From Bradyrhizobium sp. AUGA SZCCT0176 (lineage in GTDB: Bacteria; Pseudomonadota; Alphaproteobacteria; Rhizobiales; Xanthobacteraceae), in the NCBI RefSeq assembly GCF_018130145.1, contig NZ_JAFCMB010000002.1, forward strand, positions 1 through 64,000: DNA of 64,000 nt. Reading direction: 5' to 3'. Positions 42,821 to 52,152 of this stretch are shown one piece after another. A program made the translations under genes and the position numbers. Every line of letters starts with the position of its first letter. Positions within the stretch are counted from its first letter, which is position 1. The notes below the pieces were generated by a model that was not told the DNA's origin, ran no database searches, and saw only the letters and a program-made list of their open reading frames with translations.

Positions 42821-43855
42821 ATGTCAAAGCGTTCAGCGAAATTCATCTCGGCGTTCTTCGCCAGTATTCTGGCGGGAACCAGTTTCGCTGCCGTTGCCCA
42901 GGATGCCGCCAAGGAGAACAGCGCGAACAAGGAGAACAGCGCGAAAACGGCGGACACCTGCCTGACGCGTCCAAAAGGACCTTTGCCGGCAGGCGGTCAT
43001 TGGTATTACCGGACCGATCACGCCACCAAACGCAATTGCTGGTACATCGGCGAAGGGAAGAACAAGACCGCGCGCGCCGCGCCGAAGGAATCTTCATCCA
43101 CGCCTGCAGCATCGGATTCCGCATCGGCGGAGGCGGCCAATGCCGTTTCGCCGCAGCAGAGCATCAATGCACGCAAAGCGATCGCCAACGCACGCGCCGA
43201 ACTGACCGCGCCGCAGGCGCGCGTCGAGGATCTGATCGAGCCGCAGAGCACGGGTGCCGTGCCCGCTGCTAGAATCGCAAATAGCCAAATTGCGGCCGCA
43301 CCGGACTCGCCGCCGCCATCGTCCGTCGCGTCGCGCTGGCCGGAATCTTCGGGCGTCAGCCCCTCGAGCGGTCCGCGCCTTGCCGCGGCCGAGCCATCGC
43401 AGAGCCTGCAGACTCAAAACCCGCAGACCCAAAGCCTCCAGACCCAGAACCTTCAAACCCAGAGCCTTCAAACCAATCCCACAGCGGCGCCGCAGCCCGC
43501 CGTCCCCCCGGTTGCGCTCGCTGCCGCTGACACATCGCAGGAAAGACGGTCGGCATCGATGCAGATGCTGCTGCTGGTGATGGCCGGTGCGCTGGCGCTG
43601 GCAGGCATCTCCGCAAGTCTGGTTTACCGGTTCGGCCGCGCACAGGCGGTCCCGCTGGAAGCGCGCGGTGATCGCCGTGCGATCTGGGACTCGATCCCGA
43701 CCGAACGGACGTCGCCATCGATGTTCCCGGACGAGACGCCGATCTGGCGCAGCAATACTCCCCGCGACGTTCCCCGCGATCCGCGCGCGCCCGACGATCC
43801 GGAGCGGCGGGTAACGGAGATGCTGGCGCGTTTGGCGCGCAGTGCGCATACGTAA
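42821..43855 (+). CDS. Membrane protein with internal Gln/Thr repeats, 344 aa, unknown function
   Basis: The protein has an N-terminal signal-like helix (FISAFFASILAGTSFAAVAQ), a short repeat KENSANKENSAK, a Cys/Trp-rich motif CLTRPKGPLPAGGHWYYRTD followed by KRNCWYIGEG, a long disordered middle with repeats of LQTQN/LQTQS (about 202-224), one membrane helix (MQMLLLVMAGALALAGISAS, near residue 260) and a cytoplasmic tail ending MLARLARSAHT. The 'HWYYR.D....RNCWY' motif recalls a short extracytoplasmic module found in Bradyrhizobium proteins, not characterised. GGGGA lies six bases before the ATG at 42821; the ATG at 42815 is possible. Its place after the caspase/GTW genes may be coincidental. 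Confidence 0.7.
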   Translation: MSKRSAKFISAFFASILAGTSFAAVAQDAAKENSANKENSAKTADTCLTRPKGPLPAGGHWYYRTDHATKRNCWYIGEGKNKTARAAPKESSSTPAASDSASAEAANAVSPQQSINARKAIANARAELTAPQARVEDLIEPQSTGAVPAARIANSQIAAAPDSPPPSSVASRWPESSGVSPSSGPRLAAAEPSQSLQTQNPQTQSLQTQNLQTQSLQTNPTAAPQPAVPPVALAAADTSQERRSASMQMLLLVMAGALALAGISASLVYRFGRAQAVPLEARGDRRAIWDSIPTERTSPSMFPDETPIWRSNTPRDVPRDPRAPDDPERRVTEMLARLARSAHT

Positions 43856-43908
43856 GGCCGGGCTTAGCGTAACCTAGGGACGAACCAGGCCTGCGATCGC
43901 AGTCGGGA

Positions 43909-44562
43909 TTATTTTTCGAGCTGGCGCTGCAGGCCGCGAACGAATTCCGTCAGTCCGGTGCGGCGCTCGCGCTTGAGCCGCTCGGCCTTGAGGATCGACT
44001 GCACCTCGGCGAAGGCATGGTCGACGTCCTGGTTGATGACGATGTAGTCGTATTCCGCCCAATGGCTCAGTTCGTGGGTGGCGCGGTCCATCCTTCCGCG
44101 AATGACCTCGTCTGAATCCTGGGCGCGGGTGTGCAGGCGCTTTTCGAGGTCGGCAGCCGACGGCGGCAGAATGAACACGCTGACCACGTCGGCTCGGGCT
44201 TTCTCGCGCAATTGTTGCGTGCCTTGCCAGTCGATATCGAACAGCACGTCCTGCCCGGCCGACAGCGCGGCCTCGACCGGCGCGCGCGGCGTTCCATAGC
44301 GATTGTCGAACACGGTGGCCCATTCGAGCAATTCGCCCTTCTTGGCCATTGCTTCGAATTTCGGTTTGTCGACGAAGAAATAGTCGCGCCCGTCGACCTC
44401 TCCCGGCCGCATCGGCCGCGTGGTCGCCGACACCGACATCTTTAGACCAGGCATCTTGTCGATCAGCATCCGCGACAGCGTGGTCTTGCCCGCGCCGGAT
44501 GGCGAGGACAGCACGAACATCAGTCCGCGCCGCTCAACCCCGTCGAAACCACCAGCCGTCAT
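43909..44562 (-). CDS. gmk: Guanylate kinase
   Basis: The 217-residue enzyme phosphorylates GMP to GDP. The P-loop is SSPSGAGKTTLSRMLID, the GMP-binding region SATTRPMRPGEVDGRDYFFV, and the lid VFILPPSAADLEKRLHTRAQ. It starts three bases after the yicC stop on the same strand, consistent with the yicC-gmk pair known in many proteobacteria. Confidence 0.97.
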   Translation of the reverse strand: MTAGGFDGVERRGLMFVLSSPSGAGKTTLSRMLIDKMPGLKMSVSATTRPMRPGEVDGRDYFFVDKPKFEAMAKKGELLEWATVFDNRYGTPRAPVEAALSAGQDVLFDIDWQGTQQLREKARADVVSVFILPPSAADLEKRLHTRAQDSDEVIRGRMDRATHELSHWAEYDYIVINQDVDHAFAEVQSILKAERLKRERRTGLTEFVRGLQRQLEK

Positions 44563-44565
44563 CGC

Positions 44566-45453
44566 TCACTCCAGATTCTGGACCTGCTCGCGGAACTGCT
44601 CCACCACGTTTTTCATCTCGAGCCCGGTATTGGTCAACTCCAGATCGTTCGATTTCGAGCAGCAGGTGTTGACCTCGCGGTTGAACTCCTGGGCGAGAAA
44701 ATCCAGCCGGCGCCCCACCGGGCCGCCCTTGCCGATCATCTCGCGGGCCTGGGCGATGTGGGAGGCGATGCGGTCGAGCTCCTCGCGGATGTCGGCCCTG
44801 GCCGCGATCATGATCGCTTCCTGATTGAGCCGGTCAGGATCGAAACGATCTGACGTTTCCAGCAGCGCCGCGACCTGTTCGGCCAAACGCACCCTGATCG
44901 CCTCGGGCTTGCGGCCGGGCGCGGCCTCGGCCCTCTTCGCGAGTTTCTCGATCTCATCCATGCGCTGGTTGAGAATCTGCCCGAGCGTGACGCCCTCGCG
45001 GCGGCGCATCTCGACCAGATTGGCCAGCGCCTGCTCGAAGGCCAGCGCCGCGGCGTCCTTGGCCGCCTTGTCTTCGGCCTCATCGCTTTCGGGTTCGACC
45101 ACCTCGATGACGCCCTTGATGCCGAGCAGACCATCGATGCTGGGCGCCACCGCGTCGATCTTGCCGGCGAGCACACCCGCCACCTTTACGATCGAGTTGA
45201 GCACGTCCTCATTGATGCGGATGGTCGAGACCGCGTTGGCACGCTTGACGTTGAGATTGGCGTAGACCGTGCCCCGCGACAGCACCTCGCCGGCGCGCTT
45301 CTTGGCTAAAGCCTCGAGTTCGTCCCATCCGGGCGGCAGCCGCAACCGCAGGTCAAAGCCCTTGGCGTTGACCGACTTCAGTTCCCATTCGAACGTGTAC
45401 GGACCGCTGGCGCCGTTGCTCCGGGCAAAACCGGTCATGCTCGATAGCGCCAT
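44566..45453 (-). CDS. yicC: YicC/YloC family endoribonuclease
   Basis: The 295-residue protein starts with the family hallmark MALSSMTGFARSNGASGPYT and contains KSVNAKGFDLRLRLPPGWDE and the DUF1732 C-terminal region GRRLDFLAQEFNREVNTCCS. YicC proteins were long unassigned; E. coli YicC is now described as an endoribonuclease. Its place just before gmk and after mltG matches alphaproteobacterial gene order. Confidence 0.95.
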   Translation of the reverse strand: MALSSMTGFARSNGASGPYTFEWELKSVNAKGFDLRLRLPPGWDELEALAKKRAGEVLSRGTVYANLNVKRANAVSTIRINEDVLNSIVKVAGVLAGKIDAVAPSIDGLLGIKGVIEVVEPESDEAEDKAAKDAAALAFEQALANLVEMRRREGVTLGQILNQRMDEIEKLAKRAEAAPGRKPEAIRVRLAEQVAALLETSDRFDPDRLNQEAIMIAARADIREELDRIASHIAQAREMIGKGGPVGRRLDFLAQEFNREVNTCCSKSNDLELTNTGLEMKNVVEQFREQVQNLE

Positions 45454-45538
45454 CGCGTAAAACTTTCCGAAAACAGGGAGATGCGAGACTCGGGGTGCGG
45501 CGCGAGCTTAAAACGAATTCACGCCTGATGGAATTGAC

Positions 45539-46825
45539 TTAGCGCTGAACCACCGGCGCCGTGGTGGTCGATTGCGCCGCGCCCTGGCGGGCGCCGGGGG
45601 CGGCCGCAGGCGCCGCCGGACGTGCGGGCTGTCTCTTCGTCCCCGTTGGCCTCGGCGTCGTCGCCGTCGGGTTGGTGTCGGCCGCCGGCGCGCCTGCCGC
45701 TGCAGGAGCTGCGGCCTCTTCGGCCGGTTCGACCGTGTCGTTCTGGATCTGCTTTTCCAGCACCCGCAGCTTGGCGACGTTCTTCTGGTGCTGGTCGTAG
45801 GTTTCAGTAAAGGTATGTCCGCCGCTACCATCGGCGACGAAGAACAGGTCGCGGGTCCGCGCCGGGTTGGCGACCGCCTCAAGCGAGGCGCGGCCGGGAT
45901 TGGCGATCGGGCCCGGTGGCAAGCCTTCGATCACATAGGTATTGTAGGGCGACGGCTGGGTGATCTCGGAGCGCTTGATCGGCCGGCCCAGCGTACCCTT
46001 GCCGCCCACCAGCCCGTAGATGATGGTGGGATCGGACTGCAGCTTCATCTTCTGTCGCAGCCGGTTGGTGAAGACAGCGGCGACCCGGCTGCGCTCGTCG
46101 GCCCGGCCGGTTTCCTTCTCGACGATCGAGGCAAGCGTAATCAACGCCTCCGGCGACCTGACCGGAATGTCCGGATTGCGGCGTTCCCAGATTTCCGCAA
46201 GCACCCGCTTCTGGGTCTGCTGCATGCGCTGGACCACCTGTTCGCGGCTGGTGCCGCGCGGGAATTTATAGGTTTCCGGCAACAGCGTGCCCTCGCGCGG
46301 CATTTCCTTCAGCGAGCCCGAGAACAGGTCGTTGTCGGTGAGGCGCGCCACGATCTGCTCGGAGGTCAGGCCTTCGGGAATGGTGACGCCATGCTGCACC
46401 ACCTTGCCTTCGACGATGGTGGCGATGACATCGCGCAGGCTGGCGCGCTTCTGGAACGAATATTCGCCGGGCTTGAGATCGGAACTCGCCTTCAACGCAA
46501 ACACGCTGCCGATGAACAGCCACGGATTGACGTTGATCACGCCCTCGCGCTGCAGCGCGTCGGCGATGTCCCTTTTGCCGGCGCGTGCCGGAATATTGAC
46601 GATCTTGTCTTCCTGCAGCGGACCCGGCGTCTCCAAAAGCTGGCGGCCGTAATAATACGCCGTGCCCGCGCCGATCATCAAAATGATCAGAATGGTGATG
46701 ATGGCATTGCCGATCACGACAAACGGATTGCGGGCACGCTCGGACCGCTTCGGCGGCGGCGGTACCTGCTCGGGCTCCAGCGCAGCGCGCGGGCTCCGGG
46801 GGGAAATGGGCGGCCTTTCACTCAT
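45539..46825 (-). CDS. mltG: Endolytic transglycosylase MltG
   Basis: The 428-residue protein cuts nascent glycan strands at the inner membrane. It has a Pro-rich cytoplasmic start, one membrane helix (VVIGNAIITILIILMIGAGT), an extracytoplasmic LysM-like region (PARAGKRDIADALQREGVIN) and the YceG catalytic domain with Glu in LASIVEKETGRADERSRVAA, and the substrate region QSDPTIIYGL. The C-terminal about 70 residues are Ala/Pro-rich and disordered. It follows fabF on the same strand, as in other Hyphomicrobiales. Confidence 0.95.
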   Translation of the reverse strand: MSERPPISPRSPRAALEPEQVPPPPKRSERARNPFVVIGNAIITILIILMIGAGTAYYYGRQLLETPGPLQEDKIVNIPARAGKRDIADALQREGVINVNPWLFIGSVFALKASSDLKPGEYSFQKRASLRDVIATIVEGKVVQHGVTIPEGLTSEQIVARLTDNDLFSGSLKEMPREGTLLPETYKFPRGTSREQVVQRMQQTQKRVLAEIWERRNPDIPVRSPEALITLASIVEKETGRADERSRVAAVFTNRLRQKMKLQSDPTIIYGLVGGKGTLGRPIKRSEITQPSPYNTYVIEGLPPGPIANPGRASLEAVANPARTRDLFFVADGSGGHTFTETYDQHQKNVAKLRVLEKQIQNDTVEPAEEAAAPAAAGAPAADTNPTATTPRPTGTKRQPARPAAPAAAPGARQGAAQSTTTAPVVQR

Positions 46826-46951
46826 CGATGCAACCTGAATCCTGCCGGTTCAATCGTGGCCTGACAAACCCCTGCCCGGCCAATAGCATACGCCCACGTC
46901 TAGGAGTCATCGCCGAATACGGCAAAACGGTGGAGTCGCTCTAAACACTTG

Positions 46952-48217
46952 CTAACTAACTACGCGCCGAACGATGACGGAGGCGTTGGTACCCCCGAAA
47001 CCGAAAGAATTCGACAGCGCGACATTGATCTCGCGTTGGCGCGCCGTTTGAGGCACGAGATCGATCGACGTCTCCACCGACGGATTTTCCAGATTGATGG
47101 TGGGCGGGGCGATGTTGTCGCGAATCGCAAGGATGCTGAAAATCGCCTCGATCGCGCCGGCCGCGCCGAGCAGATGCCCGGTCGACGATTTGGTCGACGA
47201 CATCGACACCTTGGACGTTGCATTGCCGAGCAACCGCTCCACCGCGCCGAGCTCGATCTCGTCGCCGATCTGCGTCGAGGTGCCGTGCGCGTTGATGTAG
47301 TCGATATCGGAAGCGCTGATTCCAGCACGCTTCAACGCCGCACTCATGCTGCGGAAGGCACCATCGCCGTCCGGCGCTGGCGAGGTGATGTGATAGGCGT
47401 CGCCGGACAGGCCGTAGCCGATCACCTCGGCGTAGATTTTCGCGCCGCGCTTTTTGGCGTGCTCATATTCCTCGAGCACCACGATGCCGGCGCCCTCGCC
47501 CATCACGAAGCCGTCGCGATCCTTGTCGTAGGGACGCGAAGCCCGTTCCGGCGTGTCGTTGAAGGCGGTCGAGAGCGCGCGCGCCGCGCAGAAGCCTGCC
47601 ATCGCCAACCGGCAGATCGGCGATTCGGTTCCGCCCGCCACCATCACCTCGGCATCGCCGAGCGCGATCAGGCGGCTGGCGTCGCCGATCGCGTGCGCGC
47701 CGGTCGAACATGCGGTGACTACGGAATGGTTAGGTCCCTTGAGACCATGCTCGATCGAGACGTAGCCGGAAGCGAGATTGATCAGCCGCCCTGGAATGAA
47801 GAACGGCGAGACCTTGCGCGGCCCGCGCTCCTTGAGCAGCAGGGCGGTATCGGCGATGCCGGACAGGCCGCCGATTCCGGACCCGATCAGGGTGCCGGTC
47901 GCGCATTTGTCTTCTTCGCTCTCGGGATGCCAATCGGCGTCGTCGAGCGCCTGGCGCGCGGCGGCCATCGCAAAGATGATGAAATCATCGACCTTGCGCT
48001 GGTCCTTTGGCTCCATCCACTGGTCCGGATTGAAGGTGCCGCCGCTACCGTCGCCGCGTGGAATCACGCAGGCGATCTGGCTGGAGAGATCGGCAACTTC
48101 GAAGGTCTCGATTCGCCTGGCGCCACTCCTGCCGGCGAGGATACGCGTCCACGTTGCGTCAACGCCGCAGCCGAGTGGCGTAACCATGCCCAGCCCCGTG
48201 ACGACAACCCGCCTCAT
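46952..48217 (-). CDS. fabF: 3-oxoacyl-[acyl-carrier-protein] synthase II
   Basis: The 421-residue condensing enzyme extends acyl chains. MRRVVVTGLGMVTPLGCGVD starts it; the Cys-His-His catalytic set lies in SVVTACSTGAHAIGDASRLI, INAHGTSTQIGDEIEL and STGHLLGAAGAIEA. GGAG lies eight bases before the ATG at 48217. It follows acpP, whose product carries its substrate, and is part of the fabD-fabG-acpP-fabF-mltG gene order. Confidence 0.97.
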   Translation of the reverse strand: MRRVVVTGLGMVTPLGCGVDATWTRILAGRSGARRIETFEVADLSSQIACVIPRGDGSGGTFNPDQWMEPKDQRKVDDFIIFAMAAARQALDDADWHPESEEDKCATGTLIGSGIGGLSGIADTALLLKERGPRKVSPFFIPGRLINLASGYVSIEHGLKGPNHSVVTACSTGAHAIGDASRLIALGDAEVMVAGGTESPICRLAMAGFCAARALSTAFNDTPERASRPYDKDRDGFVMGEGAGIVVLEEYEHAKKRGAKIYAEVIGYGLSGDAYHITSPAPDGDGAFRSMSAALKRAGISASDIDYINAHGTSTQIGDEIELGAVERLLGNATSKVSMSSTKSSTGHLLGAAGAIEAIFSILAIRDNIAPPTINLENPSVETSIDLVPQTARQREINVALSNSFGFGGTNASVIVRRVVS

Positions 48218-48314
48218 ATCAAAAACTCCGGCCCGAAACTGGCGGTCCATAACAAGAAACCGGGGGACCGTTCGACAACGGCCCGTCCGGCTCTATGCGC
48301 ACCGCGCGGGGGCG

Positions 48315-48554
48315 TCAGCTTTTCGCGTTCTTTTCGAGAAATTTTGTCGCGTCGCCGACGGTCAAAATCGTTTCCGCGGCGTCATCGGGAATCTCGCAAC
48401 CGAACTCTTCTTCAAATGCCATCACAAGCTCGACGGTGTCGAGGCTGTCAGCGCCAAGGTCATCGATGAAACTTGCCGCATCGACCACCTTCTCGGGTTC
48501 AACACCGAGGTGCTCGACCACAATCTTCTTAACCCGCTCGCCAATCTCACTCAT
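48315..48554 (-). CDS. acpP: Acyl carrier protein
   Basis: The 79-residue acidic protein carries growing acyl chains on a phosphopantetheine arm. The attachment serine is in [20 protein letters not shown]. Its size, charge and place between fabG and fabF are normal. Confidence 0.98.
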   Translation of the reverse strand: MSEIGERVKKIVVEHLGVEPEKVVDAASFIDDLGADSLDTVELVMAFEEEFGCEIPDDAAETILTVGDATKFLEKNAKS

Positions 48555-48859
48555 CGTTCAACCTCGTGCTTGTTCCATTGGACCCGACCCCAAGATACCG
48601 CAAGACGATACGAGCCATCGTGGTCGTTAAACTTCCTTCGCAATCGCGCATAGTCTTGATTCGGCACGGTGGTAGCCGATAAAGGCCCGGCGAACGGCAG
48701 GCGTCGCCACGCCAATATACAGGGTTTCAAAATCCTGCAATGGCCTTGTTTGCCCATCCGTCGGTGGTTCGGTTATCATACTTCCCTACCGTTGACTACA
48801 AGCCCTCGCCCGGCCCCCCGAAACCGCCTTTGAGCCCATCGATCGGGCCGTTAACCGGC
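48555..48859. other. Intergenic region between fabG and acpP
   Basis: These 305 bases lie between two minus-strand genes, so they may hold a separate acpP promoter, as highly expressed acpP often has. I see no small open frame, RNA gene or terminator with a T-run that I can support. Confidence 0.45.
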
Positions 48860-49597
48860 TCAAATCATGGCCATTCCGCCGTTGACGTGGATGGTTTGCC
48901 CGGTGACGTAAGCCGCCTCGTTCGAACTGAGATAAACCGCCGCCGCGGCGATGTCCTCGGGCGTTCCCAGCCGTGCTGCAGGAACCTTCGACAGGATGGT
49001 CTCGCGCTGCTTGTCGTTGAGCGCATCCGTCATCGGTGTCTTGATGAATCCGGGCGCGATGCAATTGGCGGTCACGTTGCGCTTGGCGTACTCGGCGCCA
49101 AGCGTCTTGATCAGGCCGATGATTCCCGCCTTCGACGCGGTGTAATTGGCCTGTCCGGGATTGCCGGTCACACCGACGATCGAGGTGATGGCAATGATGC
49201 GGCCGAAGCGCTTGCGCATCATCAATTTGGTCGCGGCGCGCGCCAGGCGGAAGGTCGCGGTCAGGTTGACGTTGATGACGTCGTCCCAATCCTCGTCGCG
49301 CAATTGCACGAACAGGTTGTCGCGGGTGATGCCGGCATTGGCGATCAGGATATCGACCTGCCCCATCGCCGCCTCCGCCGCAGGCACCAGGGCCTCGACT
49401 TCCGCGCTGTCGGAAAGGTTGCACGGCAGCACGTGAACGCGCTCGCCGAGCTTGGTGGCGAAGGCATCCAGCACTTCGCGGCGCGTACCCGAGATCGCCA
49501 CCGTCGCGCCCTGCGCATGCAGTGCCTGCGCGATGGCGTTGCCAATGCCGCCGGTCGCGCCGGTCACCAGCGCCGTCCTGCCCGTCAAATCGAACAT
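48860..49597 (-). CDS. fabG: 3-oxoacyl-[acyl-carrier-protein] reductase
   Basis: The 245-residue short-chain dehydrogenase reduces beta-ketoacyl-ACP with NADPH. The cofactor motif is TGATGGIGNAIAQAL, followed by NAGITRDN and the Ser-Tyr-Lys catalytic residues in SIVGVTGNPGQANYTASKAG. AGGAG lies six bases before the ATG at 49597. It sits between fabD and acpP in the standard order. Confidence 0.97.
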   Translation of the reverse strand: MFDLTGRTALVTGATGGIGNAIAQALHAQGATVAISGTRREVLDAFATKLGERVHVLPCNLSDSAEVEALVPAAEAAMGQVDILIANAGITRDNLFVQLRDEDWDDVINVNLTATFRLARAATKLMMRKRFGRIIAITSIVGVTGNPGQANYTASKAGIIGLIKTLGAEYAKRNVTANCIAPGFIKTPMTDALNDKQRETILSKVPAARLGTPEDIAAAAVYLSSNEAAYVTGQTIHVNGGMAMI

Positions 49598-49619
49598 CGA
49601 AGTCTCCTTTTCGGCGCGC

Positions 49620-50573
49620 TTACGCTGAAGCCGCCAATGCGTCCTTGGCGGCGGCAATGTCCCCGGGCCCGCCGACGGATACGCCAACGGCACCGTCGGC
49701 GATGCGCTTGACCAGCCCGCTCAGCACCTTGCCGGCGCCGATCTCGAAAAATCGCGTGACACCGTGGCCCGCCATATAGGCGACCGACTCGCGCCAGCGC
49801 ACGGTGCCGGTGACCTGCTCGATCAGGCGGCGCCTGATCTCATCGGGATCCGTGATCGGCGCGGCCAGCACGTTCGACACCAGCGGCGAAGCCGGCGCCT
49901 TGATCGTCACATCGGCCAGCGCCTTCGCCATGGCGTCGGCCGCGGGCTGCATCAGCTTGCAATGGAACGGTGCGGACACCGGCAGCAGCATCGCGCGCTT
50001 GGCGCCCTTGGTCTTTGCAATTTCAAGCGCGCGTTCGACCGCGGCCTTGTCGCCGGAGACCACCACCTGCCCGCCGCCATTGTCATTGGCGGCCTGGCAG
50101 ACCTGGCCTTGCGCAGCTTCAGCCGCGACAGCCACCGCCGCCTCGTAGTCCAGACCCAGCAGCGCGGCCATGGCGCCGACGCCGACCGGCACGGCCTTTT
50201 GCATCGCAAGGCCGCGGGTGCGCAACAGGCGCGCGGTATCGCTGAGGCTGAGGCTGCCGGCCGCGGCCAGCGCCGAATATTCGCCGAGCGAGTGACCGGC
50301 CACGAATGCCGCATCCCGCCCGACCGAGAAGCCGGCCTCGGTCTCCAGCACGCGCAAGGTCGCGATAGACACTGCCATCAGCGCCGGCTGGGCATTTTCG
50401 GTGAGCTGGAGGGTTTCGGCAGGCCCCTCCCAGATGATCGCGGTCAGCTTTTCGCCGAGCGCCGCATCGACCTCGTCGAATACCGCCCGCGCGGCCGGAA
50501 AGGCGTCCGCCAGGGCCTTGCCCATGCCCACGGCCTGCGACCCCTGGCCCGGAAAGGTGAATGCTGCGGTCAT
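49620..50573 (-). CDS. fabD: Malonyl CoA-acyl carrier protein transacylase
   Basis: The 317-residue enzyme loads malonyl groups onto ACP. FTFPGQGSQAVGMGKALA starts the protein, the nucleophile Ser is in VAGHSLGEYSALAAAG, and the catalytic His in SAPFHCKLMQPA. The ATG at 50573 is preceded by AAGGAG with an 11-base spacer; longer forms up to 50672 have no family match. It is the first gene of the minus-strand fatty-acid cluster. Confidence 0.97.
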   Translation of the reverse strand: MTAAFTFPGQGSQAVGMGKALADAFPAARAVFDEVDAALGEKLTAIIWEGPAETLQLTENAQPALMAVSIATLRVLETEAGFSVGRDAAFVAGHSLGEYSALAAAGSLSLSDTARLLRTRGLAMQKAVPVGVGAMAALLGLDYEAAVAVAAEAAQGQVCQAANDNGGGQVVVSGDKAAVERALEIAKTKGAKRAMLLPVSAPFHCKLMQPAADAMAKALADVTIKAPASPLVSNVLAAPITDPDEIRRRLIEQVTGTVRWRESVAYMAGHGVTRFFEIGAGKVLSGLVKRIADGAVGVSVGGPGDIAAAKDALAASA

Positions 50574-50886
50574 TTTGACTGAAAACTCCTTCAAGTGCAG
50601 CCGTAAGACACCGGCTTTCGCCGCCCTGTCAAGCCGGACGGAGCGTGCATCGCACAAGCAATCGCGGTGCAAAATTGGTTACGCCGCCCGGAACCTCGCC
50701 GCGGCGCTTGCCGGCATCATCGCAGATATCGATCAACCCAGCTATTTCGGCACCGGAGCAGCTCCTGCTGTCTTGAGCGCCATGTAACAAGCGTGTAACG
50801 GCGCGAGCGGAAACGGATGCCGCGCCAGCCCCGCAATCGCCGAGCCCCGGCCAAGTCGTGCTCATAAGTCTTACCCAGGTGATCTC
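50574..50886. other. Divergent promoter region, fabD / MFS transporter
   Basis: These 313 bases should contain the fabD promoter on the minus strand and that of the transporter on the plus strand. I see no clear operator palindrome, small gene or hairpin with a T-run. Confidence 0.45.
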
Positions 50887-52152
50887 TTGAGTCCTGAACC
50901 TTCTGCGAAACCCGTGGCGTCAAGCTCGTTCGCGGCCATGAAGTCGCGGCCCTATCGGGCCCAGTTCGTCGCCTACGTGCTGGCCATGATGGCTGACAAT
51001 GTCGAGCACGTGATCAGCTACTGGGTGGTGTTCCAGAAATTCCATTCGCCGGCGCTGGCGGGCTTTGCGGTGCTGTCGCACTGGCTGCCATTTCTGCTGT
51101 TTTCCGTCGCCGTCGGCGGGCTCGCCGACCGGTTCGATCCACGCCGCATCATTCAGTGCGGAATGCTGCTTTTCATCGTGGCGTCGGCGGGATGGGGAGT
51201 TTTCTTCGTCACCGACACGCTTCAGATGTGGCACGCGATGCTGCTCCTGGTCATCCACGGCTGCGCCGGCGTGCTGTGGCAGACGCCGAACCAGCTGCTG
51301 CTTTACGATATCGTCGGCCCCGCCGACCTGCCGAGCGCGGTGCGGCTGAACGCGATGGCGCGCTATTTGGGAATCCTGGTCGGTCCGGCCGCGGGCGGCG
51401 TGATCATGCTGGCACTCGGCCCGTCCCACGGCATCATTCTCAACACGCTTTTTTATCTCCCGATGCTGCTCTGGCTGTTCTGGGCACCCATCAGCGCCCA
51501 GGGCGCAGTGGCAAAGCGCCTCGCCGTCCGCGGCCTTTCCGACATCGTGCAGACCATCCGTGTCATCGGCACCTACCCTGTCCTGATCTCGATGACGCTG
51601 CTCGCCGGGCTGACCTCCTTCATGATCGGCAACGCCTATCACGCCCAGATGCCGGGCTTTGCCATCGATCTCGGCCACGGCGACCCCGGCGTGGCCTACA
51701 GCGTGCTGCTGGCGGCCGACGCCGCCGGCGCGCTCCTCGCAGGCATCGCGCTGGAAGCGTGGGGACGGCTCAGAGCGACGCCTCAGACGGCCATCGTCCT
51801 TGCCATTCTATGGGCGTTGTCGCTGCTCGCGTTCGCGTCGGTCGGGATCTACTCGCTTGCGATCGCACTGCTGTTCGCCGCAGGTTTCTTCGAGCTGTCG
51901 TTCAACACGATGGCGCAGACCATGGTCCAGCTGAATGCCCCCGCCGACATTCGCGGCCGCGTCGTCGGCCTGTTCAACATGGCCGGGCTCGGCATGCGGG
52001 CCTTCAGCGGCATCACCGTGGGCCTGTTCGGCGCGGCGATCGGCATTCACTGGTCGCTCGCCCTGTCGGCCGCGGTGCTGTTGGCGTTTCTGTTCGTGCT
52101 GTTTCGCCGCGCCAATGCGCAAGCCGGCCGAACACGCGTTAGCGGCGGCTAG
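50887..52152 (+). CDS. Major facilitator superfamily transporter
   Basis: The 421-residue protein has about twelve membrane helices and the MFS loop motif VGGLADRFDPRRIIQC between helices 2 and 3, with the related SGITVGLFGAAIG late in the protein. The layout (short N-terminus, YRAQFVAYVLAMMADNVEHV) resembles MFS_3/enterobactin-exporter-like drug and siderophore exporters. Substrate is unknown. It starts with TTG; its TAG overlaps the stop codon of the convergent desaturase gene. Confidence 0.88.
   Translation: MSPEPSAKPVASSSFAAMKSRPYRAQFVAYVLAMMADNVEHVISYWVVFQKFHSPALAGFAVLSHWLPFLLFSVAVGGLADRFDPRRIIQCGMLLFIVASAGWGVFFVTDTLQMWHAMLLLVIHGCAGVLWQTPNQLLLYDIVGPADLPSAVRLNAMARYLGILVGPAAGGVIMLALGPSHGIILNTLFYLPMLLWLFWAPISAQGAVAKRLAVRGLSDIVQTIRVIGTYPVLISMTLLAGLTSFMIGNAYHAQMPGFAIDLGHGDPGVAYSVLLAADAAGALLAGIALEAWGRLRATPQTAIVLAILWALSLLAFASVGIYSLAIALLFAAGFFELSFNTMAQTMVQLNAPADIRGRVVGLFNMAGLGMRAFSGITVGLFGAAIGIHWSLALSAAVLLAFLFVLFRRANAQAGRTRVSGG

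Noticed and set aside
43405..43475. Short regular repeats that could look like a CRISPR array
   Set aside because: The units are contiguous 15-bp coding repeats without spacers, in frame as LQTQN/LQTQS.
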